From: Dipetalonema caudispina
Taxonomy: Eukaryota > Nematoda > Chromadorea > Rhabditida > Onchocercidae
Assembly: GCA_013365325.1 (NCBI GenBank)
Contig: JABVXV010000032.1
Location: 62,001 to 126,000 of the forward strand
Reading direction: 5' to 3'
Length of the DNA stretch: 64,000 bases
Below, piece after piece: positions 26,140 through 38,587 of the stretch. The first letter of the stretch is position 1; every line of letters starts with the position of its first letter. The notes under the pieces were generated by a model that was not told the DNA's origin, searched no databases, and saw nothing but the letters and a program-made list of their open reading frames with translations. Made by a program: the position numbers and the translations under genes.

Positions 26140-27891
26140 CTAAAATTACGAACATTTTAAATATTAACGTTAAACATTAAAAGTGCATCCTGTCCAGATT
26201 CGAACTGAAATGAATGAAAACTAAGCCCTATAATCCAAACCAATTTAATTCACTCCTTCACTCTCATTAAATTTGACACACTCAAAATGGACGTTGAGAT
26301 TTGGAATTCCTGGTACAAACGACTAGACTCACTTTTGTATCCCGTCAAAACCCATTCGGAAAGAAGCTGGCATTACCTCAAATAAATGATCGAAATCGAT
26401 TTTCCACATCTAATACAGTTCCTAACCTGGAAGAACTTGAGCCACACTGTTTGATGTGTCGAGAGGATATCTAAGCAAATACAGCATTAAATTTAAGTTT
26501 AATACAATCTTTGCATAGAGCGAATCGTTTCGTCCTTCCTTATATAATACATATTGCATATTGGTTTAATCCTCTAATTTAGAATCGACATATGGGGATC
26601 AGTCGAAGCTAATATATGAGCTCAAAATATCTCAACTATGCTTTCGCCATGTACAAAGCGTTCTCACACATATTGGGTGATCTTCGGGTTCTTTGACGTC
26701 CTTTGATTAACTCTAAAAACTAACAAGAACCATTAGAAAAGTTCATGACCCATCCCAGCAAGTACGTTAATTTACTAGCAAATTAATTACGCTAACGTGC
26801 ACTTTCATGAATATGCAGAAAATGGATACAAGCCTCCGCGACATCCCTAGCAATATCAGCTCCAATTTAATGATTTAATGAGCATTTACTATTCGCTTCA
26901 AGGATTTTAGTTTGAACGCATAAGTTTTATAAATAGTAACATCTAACAGTTGACACCAATATCGAGTCACTACACGCAACTCCTGTGTCACAAACATAGC
27001 TTGCATAATGACGTACACGCCAAACAGCTACTCCATGCAAAATCAATACATTCCGTTAATTTCATGATTCTGACAAGTTGCGGTTTGTAGCAGGAAAAAC
27101 ACTCAATACATTTATATTAAAAAAATTCGTAAATGTAGATATTGGACTCCGTCTATTTTTAACGGCACTTTTGATGAGTAATATGACATGGTGCATAAAA
27201 AAAAATGTATTGGAAAAAATGACAAAATCCTCACAGCGCTTGATTACAATAATGACCTTTTATCACACAAAGCTAAATACTTTAATCACAATGTAATAAA
27301 ACTATCTCGCTGTACGAATGCTATAATAAGCAATGAATAATACTTTTGTACAAGGGGAACAACAACAATGAATTCGTTTGAGCCACAATAGTAAACGCAA
27401 ACAAATTAAACTCTAGAAGACAATAAACTTAAAAGAGTGCATGTCTACCAACGAAACATGATGGAAATGAATATTTATCCTTTTACGTGACACAAACGCA
27501 AAAATTTCAAGGAAAAAATTAAGTGAATTAGATATAAGCAACACATTGAACTAAAACGGCTATACGAGTTACAAACGTTTGAGTTAAATATTTTTCAAGA
27601 AGAAGGGATCATTTATATTATTATATGAATTGGTTTTCCAGATATATCGACCGTAAGACTGAAGATAGGAAGAATTCTTTATATTGATCGAACTTTGGAA
27701 TGCATTAATCATACTATAGTAACACAGTGTCAAACCATACAGTAGTACTAGTTATCTTAGAAATCATCGAATAAATATAACTTCCATAATATAAATGAAC
27801 GACTACAATTAACATGACTTAGCAAATATTCACAGGAAAATGAGGAAAACGGATGAAAGTGGTAAACTTTTAAGAAATTGTTACTGAGAAC
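26140..27891. other. Region between odr-8 and vha-11; probably holds the odr-8 start exon
   Basis: About 1.75 kb with no recognisable exon. The reading frame of odr-8 requires an upstream phase-0 exon with the initiator ATG, and this is the likeliest place. No tandem repeat or RNA gene was seen. Confidence 0.45.
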
Positions 27892-30800
27892 TTATCTCTT
27901 CATGCTGGTGAAGTCGATATTTATCTTGAAAAAAACATACGGATAATAGTCATGCATACCCAGCGACATCAATATTGGATTATCCTCGATAGCCTAAAAA
28001 TCAAAATGCGGAATATTTTTTTAATGATCAGGAACTATAACAGCGATAAATATAATATCAATTGAAGAAAATTGTCCAATTATTCAATAGACTGGAAAAA
28101 GAAACCTCAATCGGACCAGCAGCAGATGTATCCAAATGCAAATAAAGATTATGAAGTGATGTTCGCAATTTCTTATGTGAATTCTTATTTGGTTCTATGA
28201 CTGTTGCTTGGAAGTTTACAGGTAGACCGTATCTAAAACATTAGATATCAATAAATATCCTTTCAAACCAAATAAGATTCTAAAAATATATAAAAAACAT
28301 TCTGTATTAAAACAGTAACACTTCAAACTGCTATTGATTTCGAAACATTACCAATATTACCAAGTTCTTAGTCAAATAAAGTAGAGATATAACGTTTAAA
28401 ACGTCACTCCGGCTGAATGAATCCAATTTACAGCAAAACTAGGGGTATATGATTATCCATTTTTGAACTTTCATGACTGAAAAATTGGTTTCAAGCTACT
28501 GACCTCAGAACACTTTCAACAAACACTCGCAATGCCTTCACATGAACAAAGGCAGAGAAAATTTCGCCAAAATTGATTTTTAGCCATCGAACAAGTGGAG
28601 CATACTGACGCTGCTTCTCTTGTACCAGCTTATCGCGCTCATTACGACCTATTTTCAAGGATTCTTCATCGTAAACAAAATCCCGGACAATGAATCTAAA
28701 AAAGCTGCTGCTACAATATACATTTATTTGGAATTCCCTTTCTTTTAATAGGAATTTCAAAAAATAAAAATTTACATTGACTAGAGCATGAAAATAACAG
28801 CTGAAAGTAACTTTTATGAAATGGTGATAAGAATTACGACTGCATTTCGCAGCTTTCCCCACTTACTTATTCTCTCTGCAGTGTGTTTTATATTCATCGA
28901 TTACTTTTTTGAACAGCGTAACAGAGAACAACATCTGATCACCATCTTCGGTAATTAAGCGGCTCGATCCAGGCACCACCATATCACATAATGTTTCATA
29001 CTTTTGCTGCCAATCTTTCACCAAAGTTCTGTTTAAAAAGAAATGCGAAAATTACATATTGTTTTATAAATAAGTCCAAAATATGATAAAGTAAAACTAA
29101 CTGAACTGAATCATTAGACTAGTGTTGGCCCTTTTGCCGCAATGTCTATTACTTTTTGCGAAAATAAGGAAAAACATAAAATACTCCATTTTAATGAAAC
29201 TTAGTACCTTTCAAATTATATCACATCAAAACAGCGACAGCGCTAATGGTAATAAAAAACTGAAAATGGAGCAAAAGAGTACAACTGGGAAGAACATAAG
29301 TAAGTAATTGCATATAAAATTAAAAATTCTATTTCTGAACGGTATAACATAAAACCTTTTACTAGGGCAAACTCTTTAACGTACTTTGGTATAACCACTA
29401 ATAACGTCTGTAGGTACTCTGAGTTGAGGATAAAATCATCAGCCTTCACGATTTCTGACAAATCTTTCGTTAACAAACTGCCCCTTAAAAGCGCATTTGA
29501 CATTTCAGTGATTAAATGTCAAAAATACATAAATTCATTCTTCACTTCTAAATTGATTTTCCATGCCGACTTTCGAGACAGGCCCATCTTATCCTGTAAA
29601 CTATGCCTTACTTTTACTTACTTGTTTGTCATGTCTATCACAAACATATACTCGGAGGTGATGGAGTTTAAAAATCCCCAACGAGTAAGTTGTAATCGAA
29701 ATACAAAATTTCTACCGAGTAATATTTTAAATGTTTAAAGAATAAGAGAAGTTGAAATATATCTCAAACATACGTTGCTTTTCGGTCGATTGACGCAAGA
29801 CTATTCTTGAGATTATTATAGGTGGTGGATTTCGTCTTCAAATCATTATCAATCTGGGTGATTTGCTGAAAATCAAAGTGCCATCTTTTGCAAAGCATTT
29901 GCAAATTTGACTTTGAAAAATTGATTTTACCTTCCCAATGATATCACTGAGCACTTTCAGAGATTGCTTCAGCGGATATTTTGCACCTTCCCACTGGAAC
30001 TTGGTGACATAAGTTTTCACGTCTTCTGAAAAGAGAAATGATAAACTCGGGAATCCTTATACAAATAATTAGAAATGCTTAGTCAACAAAGAATGGATAA
30101 TTCTATCTAAAACTTGATTACATGGTCAAGCTTAAACTTACTACCACTAACGACAAGATTTTCCTGTAATTTGTCCTGCTCATCTTCCAGAACATCAGCA
30201 AAGTACTGCGTTAACTTCCGTGTCACTCTAAAACAAAAATATTAGAAGTAGAAAGGAATCTGGAACAGTGTAATCCAGGACTGCTAACTGGAAAAACATT
30301 AAGGCAAGACGAAAATAAATCATATACGTACTGTTCTGCAGCAGCATCCAATTTGGTCAAGTCATCCGATAAACCAACCAGCTGATCCAATGTCCCCACC
30401 TGTAATCATGAAGTGACTTAATTTGTCAGTAAAATTATCTCCAAATTCTCAGAAATTAGGTCTCACAATATAGAAGCATAATTATGGAAATTCCCACCAC
30501 TGCAAGTTCTGCTTCCAAAATCCAGAAAAATTTATCGCCAAAAGCTCACTCTCGCGATCAGACACCCTGGTACGGAGATCGGAGACACACCGAGCCTTTC
30601 TGTCCCAGGTTAACTCTTACAACTCACAATATCTTTTTGCCTCTACTACAAATAAATACCATTTGTTCGAGGACAGACGTGAAGCAAAAAATTACCTTTT
30701 ATTATTATACTGAAGCAACAAATGATTGAAACGTTAGAAAACGAAAACAAGACTTACTTTCAGATCAGGGACATTGAATTTATAATTGACGGACATACTG

Positions 30801-30892
30801 CCAGTTGTCCGATTCAATTTATCCCACGTTTCCTGTGGCGAGCCCTCATTTGGTGCTGAAATCAACCACAGATCTCCTGGAGCAAAAGACAT
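27892..30892 (-). CDS. vha-11: V-type proton ATPase subunit C
   Basis: Subunit C of the peripheral V1 sector, which bridges V1 to the V0 proton channel and controls their reversible assembly. Ten exons: 30758-30892, 30332-30399, 30142-30227, 29931-30025, 29774-29865, 29385-29483, 28867-29028, 28504-28695, 28106-28232, 27892-27993. Phases agree and give 385 aa, matching the family length. Landmarks from N to [129 protein letters not shown] and YYPYVFFKI near the end. The ATG is four bases downstream of an acceptor (AG at 30897-30898), consistent with trans-splicing. The next gene upstream on the same strand is GAR1, 1.1 kb away. No defects seen. Confidence 0.97.
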
Positions 30893-30898
30893 CCACCT
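30893..30898 (-). promoter_or_regulatory. Candidate spliced-leader acceptor of vha-11
   Basis: On the minus strand the acceptor cattacag is followed by GTGG and then the ATG of vha-11. A leader of only four bases implies that the mature 5' end comes from a spliced leader. SL1 or SL2 cannot be told from genomic sequence. Confidence 0.6.
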
Positions 30899-31587
30899 GT
30901 AATGATACAACCTGAAGTGAACTTCAATCAAACGAGGTATAACTGTCATCAAGGAACCAATTGGTCCTTATCGTTCAGCCAACACCCTCTCTTCCCTCCT
31001 ATTTGTCGTAGCCAATATTTTACCACAAGTCGGTCTTCCCGAAACAATAACCAAAGATCGAGTACGGTAGTAGGGGATCGTTATGAAAACCACTAGAAAC
31101 CGCTGAACGGTACCTATGGAGTAATATTTCTCTAGCATAGAAATAATTCAAGCGGTTGCCACGTGAATAGTATTTCATGTAAAACCAGAGTTAACCCACA
31201 TGAACCACTTCCTGTCGACACGACATCAAATCACCAATATCTACTTCCTGCTGAAGTTTAAAGTCCCAACTGTGAGTTTATCCTTTCCTCTTCAGCCGCC
31301 TGTATATCCAGATATGCTTCATAGAAATCAAATCCACGTCATCAGTTCGACATCGTAATTGACCATAAATCCTTCTCTTTCCAGATAATAATGTATTTCA
31401 CGCATTGTATCATGACGAAAACTAGCATATTAGAAATATTCAGACATTTCTATCCATCCAAGATCAACCCTATTCCCGAAGACCTTTATTCTATTTCCCG
31501 CAATGAATTGTAATGAAAAACGACTAATACTGCACGACAGCTTTTTTATACGCATACAAACAAAAGACTTTTGCGCTCAACAACATG

Positions 31588-31618
<31 letters not shown>
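31588..31618. repeat. Poly-A/T homopolymer, 31 bases
   Basis: An uninterrupted run of A on the plus strand. No retroelement body abuts it, so it is read as simple sequence. Confidence 0.9.
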
Positions 31619-31619
<1 letters not shown>

Positions 31620-32011
31620 AAATAAAACGCATCTTAGTATTCGACAAGATTTTCAACAACCATTCAACCTGGATTCGGGAAACAAAAGTAAATTTCTGGA
31701 ATCCTGTACCTCTTAGGAGGCTATGTACAAGATAAAAAAAGCAAAACTTCAGAATTACTCAGCATGAGACGTTATGAGGCGTTTTCTTAAGAGAAAGTGG
31801 TTTTTTAATAAAACATAAATAGAACAAACGTCATACAATGCAGTAATTAATTTAACAGAACCAATCTTTAATTTTGAATACCCGAAATGAACAGGGAAAC
31901 AAAACATTCTGCAGATGGAATGATTTACATCTACGCAATCGATAACGCCTCCACGTAGAAAAAACTGATGCAAACGCAAATCCTGAACAAAACTGAAACA
32001 ACCAAATACGC

Positions 32012-33947
32012 CTAATCATCAAATTTCATCCTTTTATTTAGGGTTGCCTCCGAACGACCACCAAAACTTCGTTTATTGCCAAGATCAACTCCTCGTCCTG
32101 AAACCGAATGATTTAGTTGGAATACAAAATCTATTGGTACATGTTGTATTGTCAATAAAAAAAAAGGAATCTCGACATCTGATGCACTCACGTCAAAGAA
32201 GCATCTGGGCATCACAATTATTACATAATTTCCTGGTTCTTATCATTTTGAAATTGCCAAACTTAGTGACTTAAAACAACGACTCAATATTTACCTCTTC
32301 CTCGGAAACCGCCACCAGACTCACTCTCTCGATAACCACTGCCACGACCGCCCCAATCTCTACCACCTCGACCACTCCAATCTCCACCACCTCTGAAACC
32401 CCCACGACTACCACCTCTAAAACCACCTCGGTCGCCTCCACCACCTCGACTGAATGAACCCCCTCCTCGACCTTGAAAAAGAATCGTAAATAAGATCAAC
32501 AATGATTAGAATAAAAAATAAGTATTAATGTACAATAAAAATGAGTCTTACCACGAAAACTACTTCGATCACTGCCACCACGACCACGACCTCCTGAAAC
32601 TAATATCTCATTAACATAAAGCGGGGTAATCTGCTCACAGCGTGAATTTATGATCTCGAAAATTCGTATTACATCCCACTGAATGCGACCATTAAAATCA
32701 ACGGTACTGCACGAATTACAACTAAAAATGCTCTAAAAGACTAATTAAACTAACCTCGTCCATTACCGCGTACTTGCCCTTTCCCTCGTTTACTTGCACT
32801 ATTTGGCAAAAATCGGTCAATGGGCAAAAGTCTTCCTGAATCAATGTACAATTTTTGTGCTTCTTTGAAAGAGGAAGCTTTGATACCATTTTGCAGTTTC
32901 ACGGTGAATCCCTGAAACATCGTTTTATTTTATTCAGAAAACTCGAAAAAACATGGAGTCGTACCATTCTAACGCGATATATTCTCATCAGTCTACAATA
33001 ATTCTAATAACCAGGACCAACAAAACTACCTGGTCACTCAATACAATAAAGTACCTGCTAGTACAAAACAAATATTACGTTGGATATGGTTGTATCTGAA
33101 ACAACTACAAGAAGCTTATAGAACCAGCAGTTAAAGTACCCTACAGCATACAACCTATAGTAAGGCTGTTAATGGCTTGGAAAAGCTTATTAATTTGTTC
33201 GCAAATTAAAGTAGCTCCTGTCGTAGTTCTCTAGTAACTATCCATTCGAAGTGCTACTAAATGTCCATATTCAACGTTAAGGTACATTAATTGAATTTGA
33301 TTAAATGAATGACATACATACGTTGTCTTTAATACCACCAAAGATCTCATCAACTTTGCCAATTTGTTCTTTATTTTCGAAAAATATCGCAGCGTTGAAG
33401 TAAGGAATTTTACCCGACGTGTTGTGACAAACGATATCATCTTCACACGTATGCGTGAAATACCCTATTTCTATAAACAGAAGTATTACTCGAACAAGCA
33501 GTTTCATGATACCATTCAAATTAAACAGAAGGTTTGTCGGAATGAGTCGTTACTAGTCAAGAGTCATATTTCCCTCAGCGATATGGTTCTGATTAATTAG
33601 CACAGAAGTCTTTCCGTGATTTGTAAAGAAAAAAAAAATCAACCTCAATATACCCAGAGCAAATTGTTACCGATCAGATGAAGAATTAATGTTAGTAACA
33701 ATTTTTCTTTACTCGCTATTAATGATATATCATAACCCTCCCATATGACCCAACATTCTCTGTTACTGGTAAACAATTTGAGCTATCTTTTGGTTATGAT
33801 GAAAGAGTTATTTTTACCAGTCACTTGTTCCGGAGGACCTTGATCATAGCCACCACTGCGATTACTTCCACCTCGATTTCCTCTACGCCCGCCATGACCA
33901 AAACTCCCAAATCCTCGACCACCGCTACTTCGACCTCGAAACGACAT
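32012..33947 (-). CDS. GAR1: H/ACA ribonucleoprotein complex subunit GAR1
   Basis: Nucleolar core protein of box H/ACA snoRNPs, which guide pseudouridylation and support rRNA maturation; in the family it binds dyskerin and aids product release. Six exons: 33818-33947, 33322-33470, 32755-32911, 32552-32593, 32295-32471, 32012-32097; phases agree, 246 aa. A glycine/arginine-rich N-terminus ([20 protein letters not shown]) precedes the Gar1 core, [45 protein letters not shown] and [17 protein letters not shown] long RGG tail follows and ends KRMKFDD. The tail is split over three phase-1 exons encoding repetitive RGG sequence, so exon skipping would keep the frame. The start lies three bases after the acceptor tttgcag (AG at 33951-33952). 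C. elegans 'gar-1' is an unrelated muscarinic receptor, so the general symbol is used. Confidence 0.96.
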
Positions 33948-33952
33948 TTTCT
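33948..33952 (-). promoter_or_regulatory. Candidate spliced-leader acceptor of GAR1
   Basis: Minus-strand acceptor cctttgcag followed by AAA and the ATG at 33947. The very short leader suggests trans-splicing. Confidence 0.6.
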
Positions 33953-34752
33953 GCAAAGGAACATGGAATGAAATTTGAAAATTGAAAGGAATTTAAGGGG
34001 AAATTCAGCAGACATTGGAGTGAAGAACTTTTTCATAATAACTAATAACGAGCATTACATAACCAAGAACGAAAATTCGAAATTTTCCGCATTACTTTAC
34101 AAATCGTGAGAAAAATAAATAATAAAAAAGAAGGTTGTTATTAGCCGATAAACCTCATTAATATGAACCATTAAAACAGAATCCCATCAACCGGAGTACT
34201 ACCAGCTCTTCCGGTAATCCTGCCCTCAGTATTCACAGTTGCATGTCTCTGAAAACGTTTCAATAAGAAGGGGCGATATGACTTCTTTTCGTCCCAGGAT
34301 TTCTCGTTATGTAGATATTGGATGATAGACTTCAATGTAATGGGGGTGGGCTAGTGCTCTTCTGTCATTCTCTAAAGGTTAAGTGTCGTTTGGTAAGGTA
34401 TGGACAATTGTGCGACGATAAAATCACTGTGAAAACTGCGAAGTTTGTTTTCCAAGTTGGGAGGCATTTACGATTAGTGAACAGCGTGAGATTTTGACAG
34501 TCACGTGAGCAGTACCTGTTAGACGCATTGTTATGTTCACATCGTTTTTCTCCTTTCTTTTGAGTAATGTGATTGGTAATTAAGTGTGAAATCAGAATGG
34601 AAAGATTTGAACTTAAAAAAGGTACATTTTTGAGCAGATTAATATCTAACTGATATATGGCAATCGTCCCGTTGTCGGCAGATAACTAATCCAGTGGATT
34701 TTCCGCATTAAGCATTGAATTTGAATTGATTTCGACAAAAGTAAGCATCCAT
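33953..34752. promoter_or_regulatory. Shared divergent upstream region of GAR1 and chat-1
   Basis: The start codons of GAR1 (minus, 33947) and chat-1 (plus, 34753) are 805 bases apart and transcribed away from each other. The interval has no supported gene and must hold the chat-1 promoter and at least part of the control region for GAR1. I see no clear core promoter motif. Confidence 0.5.
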
Positions 34753-37700
34753 ATGCGAGGCTCAAAATGGTATCCATTCCACAACACGTCAAGCTCCCCA
34801 CTTCAAGAAATTCAGCAACCTCCAGCTCCTGTCGTCAATAGCAATGAATCAACCAGTAGATCGAGGCGTAACAAACCCCGCGGTCAGTTTTCTTCTGCAT
34901 TTGAAATCTCACTTTTTTCATTTCATTGATTGTTTATTGAATTAATTCATTTAGTTAACCAAGCTTCTTTAACACTCCATCTCTTAACCAAAAGCATGCC
35001 AAAACGTCATATTGTATCGTTTAGTACTCATTGATTAAACAGCTGGAGATACCTTGGTTGCACAATGTGGTGAAAGTAATGATGATACTCAAAATTTACT
35101 CTGACAATAACCGAACGATGATGTCTTTTCTGTATCAATAATTCAGTGAGTTGAAGCGTATGTGAAAATTTAATTGATTTTTTAATCATCGATTTCTCCA
35201 CATCGATTTTTGCGAGCATACTACTATTTTGTTGTTTCCAGATTAGATTTTCAGTAGAACAGAGTAGTACCCATGTACGATAAAGAATGTTTGATTAGGC
35301 GAGGAGAACTTCTTTTGTAGGCAGTGATTTTTTTTTTTTGAATTTTTGAATTGTTAAACTTTCTTTGAAAAATGATTTTTCCTACAAAAATGATGTTAAC
35401 ATTTTTTTTGACTGTTTCCGTCAGTGGTGTCGGATAACATTCGATGAAGAATGGAACAACCCGTTGTGTTAGGCTTTTCCCCTTTCACTACGTTACATTG
35501 TGTATACCATTTTTAAGTAACAAAAATATCCTTTTATGCTCACAAAGATTTGAGGATAATAAGGTGAATTCATGTAGATTATATAGAGTAACTATATTTC
35601 AGTGACACTTGGTTGAAATGAAAGTGATCTTTGGAGAGTGATAAATTCCACTTAGATTAGTGATGAGATATGCATTGCGTTAGGGCAATGTTCAAAAATC
35701 CTTTTTTTAAACAAGGGACAATGAGAAAGGCAATGAAAAGCAGCAATCTGTAAGTGAGACATAGTTGGCTAAGACCATTTGTCTGGAGGCACACATTTGG
35801 TATCAGTTTATACTGACTTTTCACGAACATTTTGTATGTGTGTACTCAGCGTAGCTTCATCGAATTTCTAGCTACTGAATTTTCAAATTCCTAGTGGTTT
35901 CAAAAATTGGGACTTTAAATGGGAACTTACCATCGATATATGTTCCTACAATTATAAAATTCAAAGCCATGTTACCGTCGTCCTAGTTATCGGAATACAA
36001 ACTTTTTAAATGTATAAATACACTGTTTGACAGTACTGTGAAATTTAGTTGTGCAGTTCTGCATACCACAGGGGGAAGTACTCTTGCCCCATTCCAGAGG
36101 AATTGATAGTGTATGTTGGAGTAGGAATTATTTGTTCAGCTAAATACACTACATTGTTGACTTGCATCTCGACCACACTTTAGTTCTATAATGTTTTCAA
36201 AAAGGAAATATCAGGTTGAGAAGCGAAATTTATCTGGTAAGTTAGATGACTCTGTTCCGTAATTTCCTACTAGTTTCAATCTGTAATTTTAATGAGACAA
36301 CTTGCAGATACAAAACTTCGTCAGCAAAAATTACCTGCATGGCAGCCCATACTAACTGCGTCAACAGTCATACCAACAGTTTTTGGAATTGGAATAGTTT
36401 TTCTACCTATTGGTGTCGCTTTATTCTTAGCCAGTCAAGGAGGCAAGATATTATCTTAATTTAATTTTGTGAAGATATGATGTGATTTGCCGTCATAGAG
36501 TTGTTCTTCGGTTGTGTTCATTTTCTGGGAAAGAGATAAGTCGACAAACACAAACTTAGGTAGTAATCGCTAGTTCCTAATCCTATAATCCTTAGATGCA
36601 AAGACTGTTTTATAATTTATGACCTGAAAATATCAAATACACATTCCACAAGTTGAAATTAGCATTTTTACAGTGAAAGAGTCGATCACAGATTATACAT
36701 CATGCGATGAACCTTCACATGGAGCTTGTGAATTTGTGATTAAGTTGGATAGCGATTTTCAGGTCTCCAGTTTTTTTCGTTATCTATTTTAGTGATTGCT
36801 TTGACTGTGAACCTGCTTGATTGATTGAAATATAGTTTTGTACGTTCGAAAATTAATTTCAGGGTGATGTTTATTTTTATTATGCATTGGATAATTATTT
36901 TCAAAATCATCGGAGGTATATGAAAAGTCGCAGTGATAGCCAACTTCTGGGCGATCTTCAGGCAGGCATTTTTTGCAGTTTGAACTATGACATCGAAAAA
37001 GCAGTGGAATTGATACAGTTCTTTCAAAATCTGGATGCAGAGTTGAAAAATTCAAAAACTCTCTAAGATTTCAGAATGTGGGTGACTGTGAACCGTATGC
37101 ATATTTGAACACGTCATCAGGCCTGAAAATTATTGCTCCATGTGGTGCAGTTGCCAATTCCATGTTTAATGGTTAGAAAAGTAGTTCTAGCGTTTTATTG
37201 CATTTTCTTTCTAAAAATCAGTTACCACAATTTTTTTCAGGTTCATCCCAAAAATTTCAGATTTGTTCACGTTATATCGTAACGACAGCAATGATTCAGT
37301 ACCTTGGACGTATAAGGGTGTTGTTTGGCCGGTTGATAAGAACAGAAGATATAGGAATCCACCTGGAGAGGATCTTAAGCAAGCTTTTGAGGTAGGTTTT
37401 TTTTTGAAGGAACGTTTAATTCTAATAAAATGGTCAAGCAGACCAAATTAAAATACGACATTTTGCCAGAGCTGTACAGTTGTATAATCTGTTCGATGTA
37501 ATTCAAAATCCAGTTTCTACCCATTTTATATTGTAATGCGTTTATGAACTTGTGTGATTTCAGAAAACTGTGCAACCTCCTAACTGGAAAAAGGCTGTAT
37601 ATGAATTAGATCCGGATCATCCCGACAATAATGGATTTTTAAATACCGATTTCATCGTATGGATGAGGACAGCGGCTTTACCTGATTTTAGGAAATTACA

Positions 37701-38587
37701 TCGTATTCTAGTTCGTGACAAGAATCCATTGTACAAAAATGGCTTGCCTGCTGGAACATACCATCTCGTGATTCAGAATAGTAAGTTATTTTTGATATGG
37801 AAGATTTTACCAATTTTGTAGGAACTGTAAATATTGTATCATTGGATATATGAGAATCATACTCAAACATAAGTACGGTGGTGAAGTTATTGTAATCAGA
37901 TAACATGCTAATATGTTTCATCCAAACCTGTCTTTTCCCAGCTTTGCAGCTATCTTATAATTATCATGTCGGAAAACAGATAGTGATTACTCAAACTTAG
38001 TGCAGTAATGTAACCAGTGTATCACATGGGCGTGCTTGAAAGATTAAAAACTCAAGTATTTTTCGTCTTTGTCGTTAGCATCATTCATATGATATCTATG
38101 TTTGATTTTACGAGAGAAATATTAAAAGAATCTTCATAATGAATGCTTCGATTTTGCTCGAATTATTACTATCAAGATGTCTGTATGCTGACAGTGTTCA
38201 ACCACCCTTTAATACTATCCCATATTTGTTTTCTTTCTTGTGTTAGACATCCAGTCATTTTCTTTCCTTTCAGTCATTATGAAATACATTTCAGATTACC
38301 CAGTAACAGTATTTGGTGGTCGGAAATATTTTATAATAAGTACAACATCTTGGGCAGGTGGTAAAAATGCATTTCTGGGTATTGCATATATTGTCGTTAG
38401 TGGTATTTGTATCTTATTTGGTGCAATTTTCCTATTAATACATCTGAAATTCGGCACATCGTAAGTTTTTTGCCATCTCTGTCAAAAATTGTTATATTTT
38501 GTACTCAAAGCTTGCGCCTTCAAGAAGCGGGAGGTGCATTCATTGCTCTACTGTTTATTCTTTTTCTGTAGAACATTTCCGAAATGA
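34753..38587 (+). CDS. chat-1: CDC50/TMEM30 beta subunit of P4-ATPase lipid flippases
   Basis: Chaperone and obligate beta subunit of P4-ATPases that flip aminophospholipids to the cytosolic leaflet. Exons: 34753-34882, 36308-36442, 36674-36762, 36863-36961, 37075-37171, 37261-37391, 37564-37780, 38295-38460, 38572-38587; phases agree, 359 aa, as in human CDC50A. TM1 ([20 protein letters not shown]) follows [13 protein letters not shown]. The ectodomain shows [45 protein letters not shown] and [20 protein letters not shown], plus sequons NTS and NDS. The juxtamembrane block is [17 protein letters not shown], then TM2. Intron 1 is long (1.4 kb). Introns 2 and 4 need GC donors. The last exon is the least certain: TGA at 38585-38587 is used, but the acceptor at about 38603 would give a slightly longer tail. 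The ATG at 34753 is the first in frame after upstream TTG-containing sequence. Confidence 0.94.
36443..36673 (+). other. GC-AG intron 2 of chat-1
   Basis: The donor is GGAG|GCAAGA at 36443, the classic GC-donor context, and the acceptor is tttacag ending at 36673. The join is phase 1 (G plus TG) and reads [17 protein letters not shown], exactly as in CDC50 proteins. Reading on into the intron hits TAA at once, and no GT donor keeps the frame. Confidence 0.85.
36962..37074 (+). other. GC-AG intron 4 of chat-1
   Basis: The donor is TTCAG|GCAGGC at 36962 and the acceptor is gatttcag ending at 37074. The phase-0 join gives [20 protein letters not shown], matching the order of conserved blocks in CDC50. 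Nearby GT sites shift the frame or drop the conserved block. Confidence 0.78.

Larger units (their letters stand above)
30893..32011. other. Spacer between GAR1 and vha-11
   Basis: About 1.1 kb between the GAR1 stop and the vha-11 start, both minus strand. It contains a run of 31 A at 31588-31618 and no supported open frame. It may be an operon spacer or may contain a vha-11 promoter; the sequence does not decide. Confidence 0.5.

Noticed and set aside
26150..26260. A tRNA-like B-box match (GATTCGAACT)
   Set aside because: No A box at the right distance and no cloverleaf could be folded around it by eye.
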